Assembly: GCF_006874425.1 (NCBI RefSeq)
Contig: NZ_VIJZ01000014.1
Coordinates: forward strand, 1-64,000
Direction: 5' to 3'
From: Paenibacillus ottowii
GTDB taxonomy: Bacteria > Bacillota > Bacilli > Paenibacillales > Paenibacillaceae
Length of the DNA: 64,000 nucleotides
In this document: piece by piece, positions 16,392 to 23,729 of the stretch
Layout: each line of letters starts with the position of its first letter
Position numbering within the stretch: position 1 is the stretch's first letter
Program-made: the position numbers and the translations under genes
Notes under the pieces: generated by a model
The model's database searches: none
Told to the model about the DNA's origin: nothing
What the model saw: the letters and a program-made list of their open reading frames with translations, nothing else

Positions 16392-16420
16392 AACCAAACT
16401 GTGCATTCACCCATACGATA
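16392..16420 (+). promoter_or_regulatory. Sigma-K type promoter for yabG
   Basis: AACC (16392-16395) and CATACGATA (16412-16420) with a 16-base spacer exactly fit the sigma-K pattern mACm-N16-CATAnnnTA. yabG is a sigma-K gene in B. subtilis. The -10 is very close to the ribosome site, so the leader would be only 12-17 bases, which is a caveat. Confidence 0.55.
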
Positions 16421-16438
16421 TAGGAGGGGTGATACAGT

Positions 16439-17338
16439 GTGATGAGTTTAGGAGACTTGGTCGTTCGGAAATCGTACGGCGGTGATGTCACGTTTCGCGT
16501 TGAAGACATCCAGCGGGATAAAGCGATCATTAAGGGGACGGAATTTCGGCTACTGGCTGATTCCCCGGTGAACGATCTGGTCAGAGTGCCCGCAGACCAG
16601 ATTAGCGGTAAGACTCAACAGGCCCACATCAAGGCTGGGGAGTCTCTTAATCTTTTGCAACGGGCACGCCAGCAGCAAGCTGCCCGTAGTCAGGCGGCTC
16701 TGATTGGAGAGTGGAGTGATCCAGTGGAGTCAACGTATTTTGAAATGCCGGGTAAGGTTCTTCATCTGGATGGAGATCCCGGCTATTTAAGAAAATGTCT
16801 CAGCTTATATGAACAGCTCCGTGTTCCCGCAGAGGGACATCACGTTCACGAATCGGCAATGGCGGATACGTTATACCGACTGCTTCCCCGCATTCGTCCT
16901 GATATTGTAGTCATCACCGGACATGATGGTGTGTTGAAGCAACCACAGCCTTACGATTTGTATAGCTTGAAAAGCTATAAAAATTCGCAAAATTTTGTGG
17001 CAGCGATTCAGGTAGCCAGACAATATGAACGTCATCTGGATTCACTGACAATTGTAGCAGGGGCGTGCCAGTCCCATTTTGAAGCGCTGCTACGTGCAGG
17101 AGCCAACTTTGCCAGCTCACCGGGGCGTATCCTGATTCACGCTCTAGACCCCGTTTACGTGGCTGCCAAGGCCGCTTTTACATCGATCCGTGAAACGGTC
17201 AATATGGGAGACTTGTTTCACCAGACTATCAGTGGCAGCCGCGGAGTGGGTGGAATCGAAACAAGGGGAAGCTACCGCATCGGTTTGCCAAAGCTTGAAA
17301 ATTTATCAACGCTAAAAGTAACGCCTTCAGCAATCTGA
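16439..17338 (+). CDS. yabG: Sporulation-specific cysteine protease YabG
   Basis: Encodes 299 residues (GTG 16439, or ATG 16442) after AGGAGGGGT. YabG is a mother-cell protease that trims spore coat proteins so that the transglutaminase Tgl can cross-link them. The family N-terminus SLGDLVVRKSYGGDVTFRV and the blocks VVITGHDGVL, IVAGACQSHFEALLRAGANFASSP and GGIETRGSYRIGLP are conserved. The His of TGHDG and the Cys of GACQSH are good candidates for the catalytic pair (inference). A sigma-K type promoter lies just upstream and a terminator follows. Confidence 0.94.
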   Translation: MMSLGDLVVRKSYGGDVTFRVEDIQRDKAIIKGTEFRLLADSPVNDLVRVPADQISGKTQQAHIKAGESLNLLQRARQQQAARSQAALIGEWSDPVESTYFEMPGKVLHLDGDPGYLRKCLSLYEQLRVPAEGHHVHESAMADTLYRLLPRIRPDIVVITGHDGVLKQPQPYDLYSLKSYKNSQNFVAAIQVARQYERHLDSLTIVAGACQSHFEALLRAGANFASSPGRILIHALDPVYVAAKAAFTSIRETVNMGDLFHQTISGSRGVGGIETRGSYRIGLPKLENLSTLKVTPSAI

Positions 17339-17372
17339 GATTCAAATGTGCCTGTGTGGATTTATCTGAACG

Positions 17373-17398
17373 AAAGCCTCTTTTTAGAGGCTTTTTGT
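17373..17398 (+). terminator. Terminator after yabG
   Basis: AAAGCCTCT-TTTT-AGAGGCTTTTT, a compact stem with T-run. Confidence 0.88.
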
Positions 17399-17438
17399 CA
17401 TTTTTTATGTATATTATCCCTGTTCGCAAAAAATTAAA

Positions 17439-17468
17439 TTGACAACTTATTTTTCGTGTTGTTATAAT
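17439..17468 (+). promoter_or_regulatory. veg promoter, upstream copy
   Basis: Consensus TTGACA and TATAAT with an 18-base spacer. Confidence 0.85.
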
Positions 17469-17480
17469 ATTTAGCTTGAT

Positions 17481-17509
17481 TTGACAATCTCTCTAAAATT
17501 CGTTATAAT
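17481..17509 (+). promoter_or_regulatory. veg promoter, downstream copy (perfect sigma-A consensus)
   Basis: TTGACA, exactly 17 bases, TATAAT. With the copy 42 bases upstream this gives two consensus promoters in tandem before veg, one of the strongest vegetative promoters known in B. subtilis. Confidence 0.92.
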
Positions 17510-17537
17510 GGACAAGGAAAGAGGTGGTCGTTAGGCA

Positions 17538-17819
17538 ATGGCTAAAAATACGCTGTTGGAAATCAAACGCAGTCTCGACGCACATGTAGGGCAAAAAATT
17601 TTGCTGCGGGCTAACGGCGGGCGCCGTAAGACCGTCGAACGAACTGGTGTCTTGGAAGAAACGTACCCTTCTGTTTTTATTGTCAAGCTGGATCAGGAGC
17701 AACAGACGTTTAAACGTGTCTCCTATAGTTATGCTGACATTCTTACCGAGTCGGTAGAAGTTAGTGTATATGATCCCGACTCGCATACAAGCGTAGTCGA
17801 ATACTTTGAAGCACCTTAA
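17538..17819 (+). CDS. veg: Veg protein
   Basis: Encodes 93 residues, close to the 86 of B. subtilis Veg, with the family core SLDAHVGQKILLRANGGRRKTVERTGVLEETYP present in pieces such as GQKILLRANGGR. Veg is highly expressed in growing cells and in B. subtilis stimulates biofilm genes by opposing SinR. Fold prediction in this family is an SH3-like barrel. AAAGAGGTGG precedes the ATG. Two consensus promoters drive it and a terminator follows before sspF. Confidence 0.95.
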   Translation: MAKNTLLEIKRSLDAHVGQKILLRANGGRRKTVERTGVLEETYPSVFIVKLDQEQQTFKRVSYSYADILTESVEVSVYDPDSHTSVVEYFEAP

Positions 17820-17853
17820 TTTACGTGATTTATACCAGCTTTGCAGGTTTAAC

Positions 17854-17889
17854 GGCGACCTCGTCATTCTTAATGGCGGGGTCGTTTTG
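17854..17889 (+). terminator. Terminator after veg
   Basis: Thirteen-pair stem CGACCTCGTCATT / AATGGCGGGGTCG with three G-U pairs and a three-base loop, then TTTT. Confidence 0.8.
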
Positions 17890-17902
17890 TATATACAAAG
17901 CA

Positions 17903-17932
17903 GCATGAAGCATGACATCTCTGCACATACTA
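17903..17932 (+). promoter_or_regulatory. Sigma-G promoter for sspF
   Basis: GCATG (17903-17907), 18-base spacer, CATACTA (17926-17932): full match to the sigma-G pattern GYATR / CATnnTA. It lies 46 bases before the spore-protein start. Confidence 0.82.
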
Positions 17933-17977
17933 AGGCGGGAATGATCTTCCTTATTCCATTGCCGAAGGAGGCGTAGC

Positions 17978-18157
17978 ATGAGCCGAAGAAGACGGAGTAT
18001 CATGTCGGAAGAGCTAAAGTACGAACTGGCCAAGGATCTTGGGTTTTACGACACGGTCAAGGAAGAGGGCTGGGGAGGCATCAAAGCCAAGGATGCAGGT
18101 AATATGGTCAAGCGGGCCATTCAACTCGCAGAGCAGGCGGCTTCTCGCAAATCGTAG
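17978..18157 (+). CDS. sspF: Small acid-soluble spore protein SspF (alpha/beta type)
   Basis: Encodes 59 residues starting MSRRRRSIMSEELKYELAKD, six bases after GAAGGAGG. The two blocks typical of the family are present: LKYELAKDLGFYDTV, and WGGIKAKDAGNMVKRAI, which matches the conserved region that contacts DNA. Alpha/beta SASPs coat DNA in the forespore, hold it in an A-like form and protect it from UV and hydrolysis. This divergent SspF type lies between veg and ispE in B. subtilis as well. The promoter has a sigma-G form and a terminator follows. Confidence 0.95.
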   Translation: MSRRRRSIMSEELKYELAKDLGFYDTVKEEGWGGIKAKDAGNMVKRAIQLAEQAASRKS

Positions 18158-18174
18158 CCATCGGTGGTGCTGAT

Positions 18175-18221
18175 AAAAAGCGGGGATATCCGGGGTCAAA
18201 CCAGGGCATCTCCGCTTTTTT
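18175..18221 (+). terminator. Terminator after sspF
   Basis: Arms AAAAGCGGGGATATCC and GGCATCTCCGCTTTT with a GC-rich loop and six T. Confidence 0.85.
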
Positions 18222-18248
18222 GAACCTCATGACTTGACAGGCTGAGTC

Positions 18249-18257
18249 TGATATAAT
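18249..18257 (+). promoter_or_regulatory. Extended -10 promoter of ispE
   Basis: TGATATAAT (TGn-TATAAT) directly upstream of ispE. A TTGACA at 18234 is only 12 bases away, too close to pair normally. Confidence 0.5.
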
Positions 18258-18301
18258 ATGTTAAGCTGTCTTGAGGGAAAAGTTGAAGGTGGGTGAACGC
18301 C

Positions 18302-19156
18302 TTGAAAATATATGAAAAAGCACCGGCGAAAATTAATTTAATGCTTGATGTTCTACGTAAGCGAGACGATGGTTATCACGAGGTTGAGATGATCATGACG
18401 ATGGTCGATCTATCGGACCGATTGACGATGTCCGAGTTACCGCGTGATACGATTATTATTTCAAGTCAAGCTGGGTACATACCGTTGGATGAAAAGAACT
18501 TGGCTTTTCAGGCTGCGCGTCTGATCAAAGAACGTTATAACGTGTCTACAGGCGTCCATATTCATCTGGATAAGCATATTCCGGTGGCGGCAGGGTTAGC
18601 AGGCGGAAGCAGTGATGCTGCCGCAGCATTGCGTGGATTGAACAAGCTGTGGAAACTTGGTATCTCGGATGCGGAATTACGGGTGCTGGGTGCTGAACTG
18701 GGTTCAGATGTACCTTTCTGTATTACAGGAGGTACGGCTTTAGCGAGCGGACGCGGAGAGCTGCTCCAGCCGCTGCCAAATCCACCACAATGCTGGGTGA
18801 TCCTTGCCAAGCCGCCGATCAATGTATCGACTGCTGAAGTGTATGGTCGTGTCAAAGCGGATCAGATTACACACCACCCGTCTGCCCGGCAGATGGAGCA
18901 GGCGATTCGTAACGCTTCTTTTACCGATGTATGCAACGCTCTGGGGAATGTACTGGAGGATGTGACATTAAAGCTGTATCCGGAAGTGGAGCATCTTAAA
19001 AACTCCATGATCCGTTTGGGTGCGGATGGCGTGCTGATGTCAGGCAGTGGACCTACAGTATTCGGACTGGTGTCTAAGGAAGCCAAAGTGCCACGCATCT
19101 ATAACGGACTAAGAGGTTTTTGCAAAGATGTATACGCAGTACGACTTTTGACCTGA
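18302..19156 (+). CDS. ispE: 4-diphosphocytidyl-2-C-methylerythritol kinase
   Basis: Encodes 284 residues from TTG 18302, nine bases after AAGGTGGG; a GTG at 18293 abuts that site. IspE is the GHMP kinase of the MEP isoprenoid pathway, phosphorylating CDP-ME at the 2-OH. Visible are APAKINLMLDVLRKRDDGYH, the ATP loop VAAGLAGGSSDAAAALRG, GSDVPFC with the catalytic aspartate, and the C-terminal MSGSGPTVFGL loop. It lies between sspF and purR as in B. subtilis. Confidence 0.96.
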   Translation: MKIYEKAPAKINLMLDVLRKRDDGYHEVEMIMTMVDLSDRLTMSELPRDTIIISSQAGYIPLDEKNLAFQAARLIKERYNVSTGVHIHLDKHIPVAAGLAGGSSDAAAALRGLNKLWKLGISDAELRVLGAELGSDVPFCITGGTALASGRGELLQPLPNPPQCWVILAKPPINVSTAEVYGRVKADQITHHPSARQMEQAIRNASFTDVCNALGNVLEDVTLKLYPEVEHLKNSMIRLGADGVLMSGSGPTVFGLVSKEAKVPRIYNGLRGFCKDVYAVRLLT

Positions 19157-19203
19157 TTTTAATTATTTTTTTCATATTATAGTGGCAATTGTTGTACAAA
19201 TAC

Positions 19204-19243
19204 GTACGAAGATGATATATTTACTATTAAATATTCGGATTTT
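19204..19243 (+). promoter_or_regulatory. Candidate paired PurBoxes before purR
   Basis: Inverted half-sites: CGAA at 19207-19210 and TTCGG at 19234-19238, 23 bases apart. The second reads AAAATCCGAATATT on the minus strand, one change from the B. subtilis PurBox. This fits autoregulation of purR, by inference. Confidence 0.45.
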
Positions 19244-19337
19244 ACTATATCACTTACATTCCGCCAGCAACCGGCCAGTCCGCCGGTGCTTTATTGTACG
19301 AAGCGGGCGGCAGGAAAATAGATCGCGAGGAATTGTT

Positions 19338-20177
19338 GTGAAAAAACTTAAAAGAAGCTCACGGTTGGTGGAAATGACGCAGTTTTTATTGTCACGGCCG
19401 CATACATTGGTGCCTCTTACTCATTTTGCAGATCGATATGGGGCAGCTAAGTCGTCTATAAGTGAGGATCTAGCTATTATCAAAGAAGTATTTGAGGATG
19501 AGGGTACTGGCGAGCTTCTGACACTGGCGGGAGCAGCAGGGGGCGTCAAGCTGATTCCAAGGCTCTCCAAGCAGCATGCGCTCGCGTTTGCGAATGACTT
19601 GTGCGCGCAACTGGAGCAGCCTGATCGCATATTGCCAGGAGGTTACTTGTATCTGTCCGATTTGCTGGGCCAACCAGCGATGATGAACGAAGCGGGTAAA
19701 ATATTTGCGACTGCTTTTGCCGATCGTCAGATTGATGTAGTTATGACCGTGGAGACCAAGGGCATTCCGCTTGCATATGCAACCGGAGCACAGCTCAATT
19801 TGCCAGTCGTGCTTGTACGTCGTGACCATCAGGTGACAGAAGGCTCAGCTGTAAGTATTAATTATGTTTCTGGATCACAAAAGAGCCTGCATACCATGTC
19901 TTTATCCAGACGTGCGATGCGTGAGAAATCACGTGTGCTCATTGTAGATGACTTTATGAAGGCCGGCGGCACGATACAAGGAATGGTCGATTTGTTAGCT
20001 GAGTTTGATGCTGAGGTAGCGGGTGTCGGTGTACTGGTAGAGTCGGGTGAGGTGGAGAACGAAGAGCGCCTGCTGCACGATTATATTTCACTGGCAAACC
20101 TGACCGCAGTCGATTCTCGAAGCAAGCAAATTACAGTCAAGCTAGGGAATTATTTTGATGAGTTAACAGAGCAGTAA
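19338..20177 (+). CDS. purR: Purine operon repressor PurR
   Basis: Encodes 279 residues from GTG 19338, after GAGGA, close to the 285 of B. subtilis. A winged-helix N-terminus (residues 1-74, KLKRSSRLVEMTQFLL ... AAKSSISEDLAII) is joined to a phosphoribosyltransferase-fold domain. The PRPP loop reads VLIVDDFMKAGGTIQGM. PRPP (and ppGpp in B. subtilis) sets DNA binding, tying purine synthesis to PRPP level. yabJ, normally next, is absent, and the PRPP synthase gene prs lies three genes downstream. Confidence 0.96.
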   Translation: MKKLKRSSRLVEMTQFLLSRPHTLVPLTHFADRYGAAKSSISEDLAIIKEVFEDEGTGELLTLAGAAGGVKLIPRLSKQHALAFANDLCAQLEQPDRILPGGYLYLSDLLGQPAMMNEAGKIFATAFADRQIDVVMTVETKGIPLAYATGAQLNLPVVLVRRDHQVTEGSAVSINYVSGSQKSLHTMSLSRRAMREKSRVLIVDDFMKAGGTIQGMVDLLAEFDAEVAGVGVLVESGEVENEERLLHDYISLANLTAVDSRSKQITVKLGNYFDELTEQ

Positions 20178-20206
20178 ATTGTCACAATTCATCATAAAAT
20201 ACCTAA

Positions 20207-20216
20207 ATATGTCGAA
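20207..20216 (+). promoter_or_regulatory. Spo0A box upstream of spoVG
   Basis: Core TGTCGAA at 20210-20216 in ATATGTCGAAAA, about 58 bases before the spoVG -35. An isolated site; direct Spo0A control is inference. Confidence 0.4.
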
Positions 20217-20273
20217 AAGAAATCTTTTCAAAAAAATTACCTGAATTTAGGATACCAATTGTCCGAAAAAAGA

Positions 20274-20300
20274 AGGAATTCGAAATGCTGTGTGGAATGT
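20274..20300 (+). promoter_or_regulatory. Sigma-H promoter of spoVG
   Basis: AGGAATT (20274-20280) and GTGGAATGT (20292-20300), followed by ATACAC. Spacing and sequence closely follow the B. subtilis spoVG sigma-H promoter (AGGATTT...GTGGAATTGATACAC). The flanks are AT-rich, as at AbrB targets. Confidence 0.85.
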
Positions 20301-20340
20301 ATACACCAAGTCCTATTTGGAAAAAGGTGGTGAAACACAC

Positions 20341-20628
20341 ATGCAGATTACGGATGTTAGACTCCGCCGAGTGAACTCAGAAGGCAGAATGAAGGCGATT
20401 GCATCCATTACAATTGATAACGAGTTTGTTGTTCATGACATCCGAGTTATCGACGGTAATAACGGGATGTTCGTAGCTATGCCAAGCAAACGGACCCCTG
20501 ACGGAGAGTTTCGCGATATCGCTCACCCGATATCCTCTGGAACTCGTGAAAAGATTCAAGCCGCTGTATTGACTGAGTACGAACGTGCAGCTGTGGATGA
20601 GGAAGTTGCTATTGAAGAAGGCGCTTAA
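20341..20628 (+). CDS. spoVG: SpoVG, RNA-binding regulator
   Basis: Encodes 95 residues beginning MQITDVRLRRVNSEGRMKA, very close to B. subtilis SpoVG. The ATG at 20341 follows AAAGGTGGTG; a 17-codon upstream extension is not needed. SpoVG binds RNA and affects septation, sporulation and virulence regulators in Firmicutes. The conserved block FVAMPSKRTPDGEFRDIAHP is intact. The acidic C-terminus is typical. In B. subtilis it is transcribed by sigma-H and repressed by AbrB; the sigma-H promoter here is clear. A terminator follows. Confidence 0.97.
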   Translation: MQITDVRLRRVNSEGRMKAIASITIDNEFVVHDIRVIDGNNGMFVAMPSKRTPDGEFRDIAHPISSGTREKIQAAVLTEYERAAVDEEVAIEEGA

Positions 20629-20973
20629 TTCGCCTAAATCAGGATTGGGGTACAAAAGAAAAAGAGAGCCACTAACTGTGGCTCTCTTTTCTTTTTGCCT
20701 GGAATGAGATATATTCTTTAGTGAGTTAACAGTCAGTTTTAAGGCAACTTGGAGCCATCCGGGCTGCTGAAGCGGCTTTTTCATAAGACAGGGACTGGGC
20801 AGCGATGCGTCCCGGGGATGAACGTCCAGCACAAGCTGGCCTGAAAAAATAGCCATTAACCAAAGGTTCGCCGTTATTTTTCAGGAGGATTGTGAAAAGT
20901 TAAGCAAAATCTGATCTGGGAATTAACGTTTTAGCCAAGGGGTAACTGTTATTTTCAGGATAGGAGGTTGGAC
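20629..20973. other. Leader region between spoVG and glmU
   Basis: After the spoVG terminator this 280-base leader has several short inverted repeats. They include an AGCC that could pair with GGCT at 20762 or with the GGCT that runs into a T-tract (20774-20781), and CCAGC/GCTGG near 20826-20839. A diverged direct repeat (20860-20888 and 20935-20960) contains GTTATTTTCAGGA. No promoter is clear and no gene is visible. Confidence 0.5.
20659..20694 (+). terminator. Terminator after spoVG
   Basis: Perfect arms AAAAGAGAGCCAC / GTGGCTCTCTTTT with a five-base loop and a following CTTTTT. Confidence 0.92.
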
Positions 20974-22371
20974 TTGTTGGAAAGGTTGGCAGTCATTCTT
21001 GCCGCAGGGCAGGGAAAACGTATGAAATCCAAATTATATAAAGTTCTGCATCCGGTGTGCGGAAAACCGATGGTCGGACATGTGCTCGACACGGTTCGTG
21101 AAATCGGTGTATCCCGAAGTGTAGTCGTCGTGGGTCACGGTGCAGAGGCGGTACAGTCTTATCTGGGACCGTCGGCAGAATATGCGCTTCAGGCAGAGCA
21201 ACTGGGAACGGGCCATGCTGTCAAGCAAGCCAAGGATCTGCTGGGTCAGGAACAGGGCACCACAATTGTCATTTGCGGGGACACCCCGTTGATCACAGCA
21301 GAAACGCTGGAAGGTTTGGTGCAACTGCACGAAAGCCGCGGAGCGGCTGCGACGATTCTGACCGCTGAGTTGGACGACCCCAAAGGATATGGACGAGTTA
21401 TTCGTGATACTTCTGGGGCTGTGCTTAAGATTGTGGAACAGAAGGATTGTTCACCTGAGGAAGATGCTGTCCGTGAGATTAACACAGGCACCTATTGCTT
21501 TGACAATGCCAAGTTATTTGCAGCACTGGACAAGGTGACGAATGCCAATGCGCAGCAGGAATACTACCTGACAGATGTCATTGGTATTTTGCATGGCGAA
21601 GGTGAGCAAGTTGAGGCGTATTTGACAGATGACGTGTCGGAATCTATCGGTGTAAACGACAGAGTTGCTTTGTCGGTTGCTGAAGGTTATATGCGCGAGC
21701 GCATCGTTCGCAAACATATGCTGAATGGTGTCACTGTCATTGATCCGTCTTCAACCTACATCGGGAGTGATGTTGTCATTGGTTCCGATACAGTATTGTA
21801 CCCGAACACATGGCTGCATGGTCACACACAAATCGGTGAAGATTGTGTGATTGGTCCGCAAGCAGAGATTCAGAATACGATTATCCACTCAGGAGCAACA
21901 GTGAAACATTCGGTGTTGAACGAAGCGGAAGTGGGTAGCAGTACATCTGTAGGGCCGTTTGCTTACCTGCGTCCAGGTGCGAAGCTTGGCGAACATGTGA
22001 AGATTGGTGATTTTGTAGAGGTAAAAAATGCGACCATTGGAGATCATTCCAAAGTGTCTCATCTGAGCTATGTCGGTGATGCCAAGGTGGGTACAAACGT
22101 AAATATCGGCTGCGGGGCAATAACGGTCAATTATGATGGATATAATAAATCCATTACAGAAATTGAAGACGATGCCTTTATTGGCAGCAATGTGAATCTG
22201 ATCGCCCCGATTAAGATTGGAAAAGGTGCTTATGTTGTCGCAGGCTCCACTGTAACACATGCCGTCCCTGATAACGACCTGGCCATTGCCAGACCACGTC
22301 AAGAGAACAAAGCCGGATATGCGGACAAGATCCGCGCGCGTGCCAAAGCGAAGAAAAAAAGATCGGAATGA
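20974..22371 (+). CDS. glmU: Bifunctional GlcNAc-1-P uridyltransferase / GlcN-1-P acetyltransferase
   Basis: Encodes about 465 residues. Three in-frame TTG codons (20968, 20974, 20977) follow AGGAGG; the latter two have workable spacing. GlmU makes UDP-GlcNAc for peptidoglycan and teichoic acids. The N-terminal nucleotidyltransferase shows LAAGQGKRMKSKLYKVLHP, and the C-terminal left-handed beta helix shows repeated hexapeptides (IGSDVVIGSDTVL, IGDFVEVKNATIG) and the acetyltransferase block SHLSYVGDAKVG. It is followed by prs, the usual glmU-prs unit. Confidence 0.97.
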   Translation: MLERLAVILAAGQGKRMKSKLYKVLHPVCGKPMVGHVLDTVREIGVSRSVVVVGHGAEAVQSYLGPSAEYALQAEQLGTGHAVKQAKDLLGQEQGTTIVICGDTPLITAETLEGLVQLHESRGAAATILTAELDDPKGYGRVIRDTSGAVLKIVEQKDCSPEEDAVREINTGTYCFDNAKLFAALDKVTNANAQQEYYLTDVIGILHGEGEQVEAYLTDDVSESIGVNDRVALSVAEGYMRERIVRKHMLNGVTVIDPSSTYIGSDVVIGSDTVLYPNTWLHGHTQIGEDCVIGPQAEIQNTIIHSGATVKHSVLNEAEVGSSTSVGPFAYLRPGAKLGEHVKIGDFVEVKNATIGDHSKVSHLSYVGDAKVGTNVNIGCGAITVNYDGYNKSITEIEDDAFIGSNVNLIAPIKIGKGAYVVAGSTVTHAVPDNDLAIARPRQENKAGYADKIRARAKAKKKRSE

Positions 22372-22430
22372 CCTTAATCAGCAAGCTGTTGAATCTGTAA
22401 TGAATGAACCAGCACGGAGGGTTTCTATTA

Positions 22431-23384
22431 ATGACTTATTGCGATTCCAAACTCAAAATATTTACTTGTAACTCCAATCCGAAGTTAGCCCACCAGATTG
22501 CGGACTACATCGGAATCCCAATGGGGGAATCCCATACCACATCGTTTAGTGACGGTGAAATTCAGGTTAAGCTGTCGGAAAGTGTTCGCGGCTGCCATGT
22601 GTATGTCGTACAGTCCACTTGTCTGCCAGTTAATGACAACTTGATGGAATTATTGGTTATGATTGATGCACTTAAACGCGCTTCTGCCAAAAGTATCAAT
22701 GTTGTTATGCCATATTACGGTTATGCTCGCCAGGATCGTAAGGCTCGTTCACGTGATCCGATCACAGCGAAGCTTGTTGCTAACCTGATTGAAAAGGCGG
22801 GGGCTCACCGCGTAATCAGTATGGATTTGCATGCGATGCAGATTCAGGGATTCTTCGATATTCCAGTCGATCATATGCTGGGAGCGCCAATTCTGGCCCA
22901 ATATTTCCGTTCCAAGCAAATTGAGAACCCGATTGTCGTTTCACCCGATCATGGCGGGGTGGTTCGTGCGCGCAAGCTGGCAGACTTCCTGAGTGCGCCG
23001 CTCGCTATTATTGATAAGCGTCGTCCAGAGCCAAATGTCAGTGAAGTGATGAATATCATCGGGAACATTGAGGGGAAAACGGCTATTTTAATTGATGATA
23101 TCATTGATACAGCCGGAACGATTGTATTGGGTGCAAATGCACTTAAAGAAGGCGGCGTAAAAGATGTGTATGCATGTTGTACACATGCCGTGCTGTCTGG
23201 TCCTGCGATGGAAAGACTGGAGAATTCGCCATTAAAAGAGGTGGTTGTGACGGATACAATCCCGATCGTTCACCCAAATCCGACAAGCAAGCTGAAGGTA
23301 CTGTCTGTGGCTCCATTAATGGGAGAAGCCATCATCCGTGTGCATGAAGAATTGTCGATCAGCAAACTGTTTGAAATCGAATAA
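22431..23384 (+). CDS. prs: Ribose-phosphate pyrophosphokinase
   Basis: Encodes 317 residues from ATG 22431, after CGGAGGG. It converts ribose-5-phosphate and ATP to PRPP. The flexible catalytic loop RQDRKARSRDPITAK, the metal-binding MDLHAMQIQGFFDIP and the PRPP loop ILIDDIIDTAGTI are intact. The gene follows glmU in one transcript. ctc (ribosomal protein L25), which follows in B. subtilis, is missing, and a minus-strand gene lies there instead. Confidence 0.97.
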   Translation: MTYCDSKLKIFTCNSNPKLAHQIADYIGIPMGESHTTSFSDGEIQVKLSESVRGCHVYVVQSTCLPVNDNLMELLVMIDALKRASAKSINVVMPYYGYARQDRKARSRDPITAKLVANLIEKAGAHRVISMDLHAMQIQGFFDIPVDHMLGAPILAQYFRSKQIENPIVVSPDHGGVVRARKLADFLSAPLAIIDKRRPEPNVSEVMNIIGNIEGKTAILIDDIIDTAGTIVLGANALKEGGVKDVYACCTHAVLSGPAMERLENSPLKEVVVTDTIPIVHPNPTSKLKVLSVAPLMGEAIIRVHEELSISKLFEIE

Positions 23385-23398
23385 GCGCTGGCTCATTT

Positions 23399-23440
23399 AA
23401 AAAAGGGGTTGCTTTTTCCATATGGAAAAGGTAACCCCTA
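23399..23440 (-). terminator. Terminator for the minus-strand gene between prs and pth
   Basis: Stem AGGGGTT...TTTTCC / GGAAAA...AACCCCT around ATAT. Only on the minus strand is it followed by six T, so it mainly serves the 66-residue gene; it may also slow transcripts from prs. Confidence 0.75.
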
Positions 23441-23453
23441 TCAGCATGTCAGG

Positions 23454-23654
23454 CTAAAAGCCTGGGCGAGATATGAATGTAAAGCGTTGACGATTGTATA
23501 GTGTGTCCTCTATTTCGACGAAATGCTCATTAAAACGTGCAATGATGCCAATTTGGACATGTTCATTCCCGTCATAAATTTGGACAGGAACGGAATGTTT
23601 TAAATGATATAGAAAATGGCTGTCATATAAGAGGATATCACCTTGATTGAGCAT
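23454..23654 (-). CDS. Small protein of unknown function, opposite strand between prs and pth
   Basis: Encodes 66 residues from the ATG at 23654, nine bases after AGGAAGGTG; a TTG eight codons upstream is weaker. The sequence starts MLNQGDILLYDS and has alternating hydrophobic strands (HVQIGIIARFNEHFVEIED), suggesting a small beta barrel, with no cysteine or membrane segment. I do not recognise the family. A terminator on its own strand supports a real gene. It is divergent from pth with about 75 bases between starts, and takes the place of ctc. Confidence 0.65.
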   Translation of the reverse strand: MLNQGDILLYDSHFLYHLKHSVPVQIYDGNEHVQIGIIARFNEHFVEIEDTLYNRQRFTFISRPGF

Positions 23655-23729
23655 ATCGGCACGCACCTTCCTGTTCAATACAACTATTTTACCAAAAAAT
23701 CAAGACTTCGAAAGAGGGTGTCAAGGTTA

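Noticed and set aside
18234..18257. TTGACA / TATAAT pair before ispE as a standard promoter
   Set aside because: Spacer is only 12 bases; the extended -10 is a better reading.
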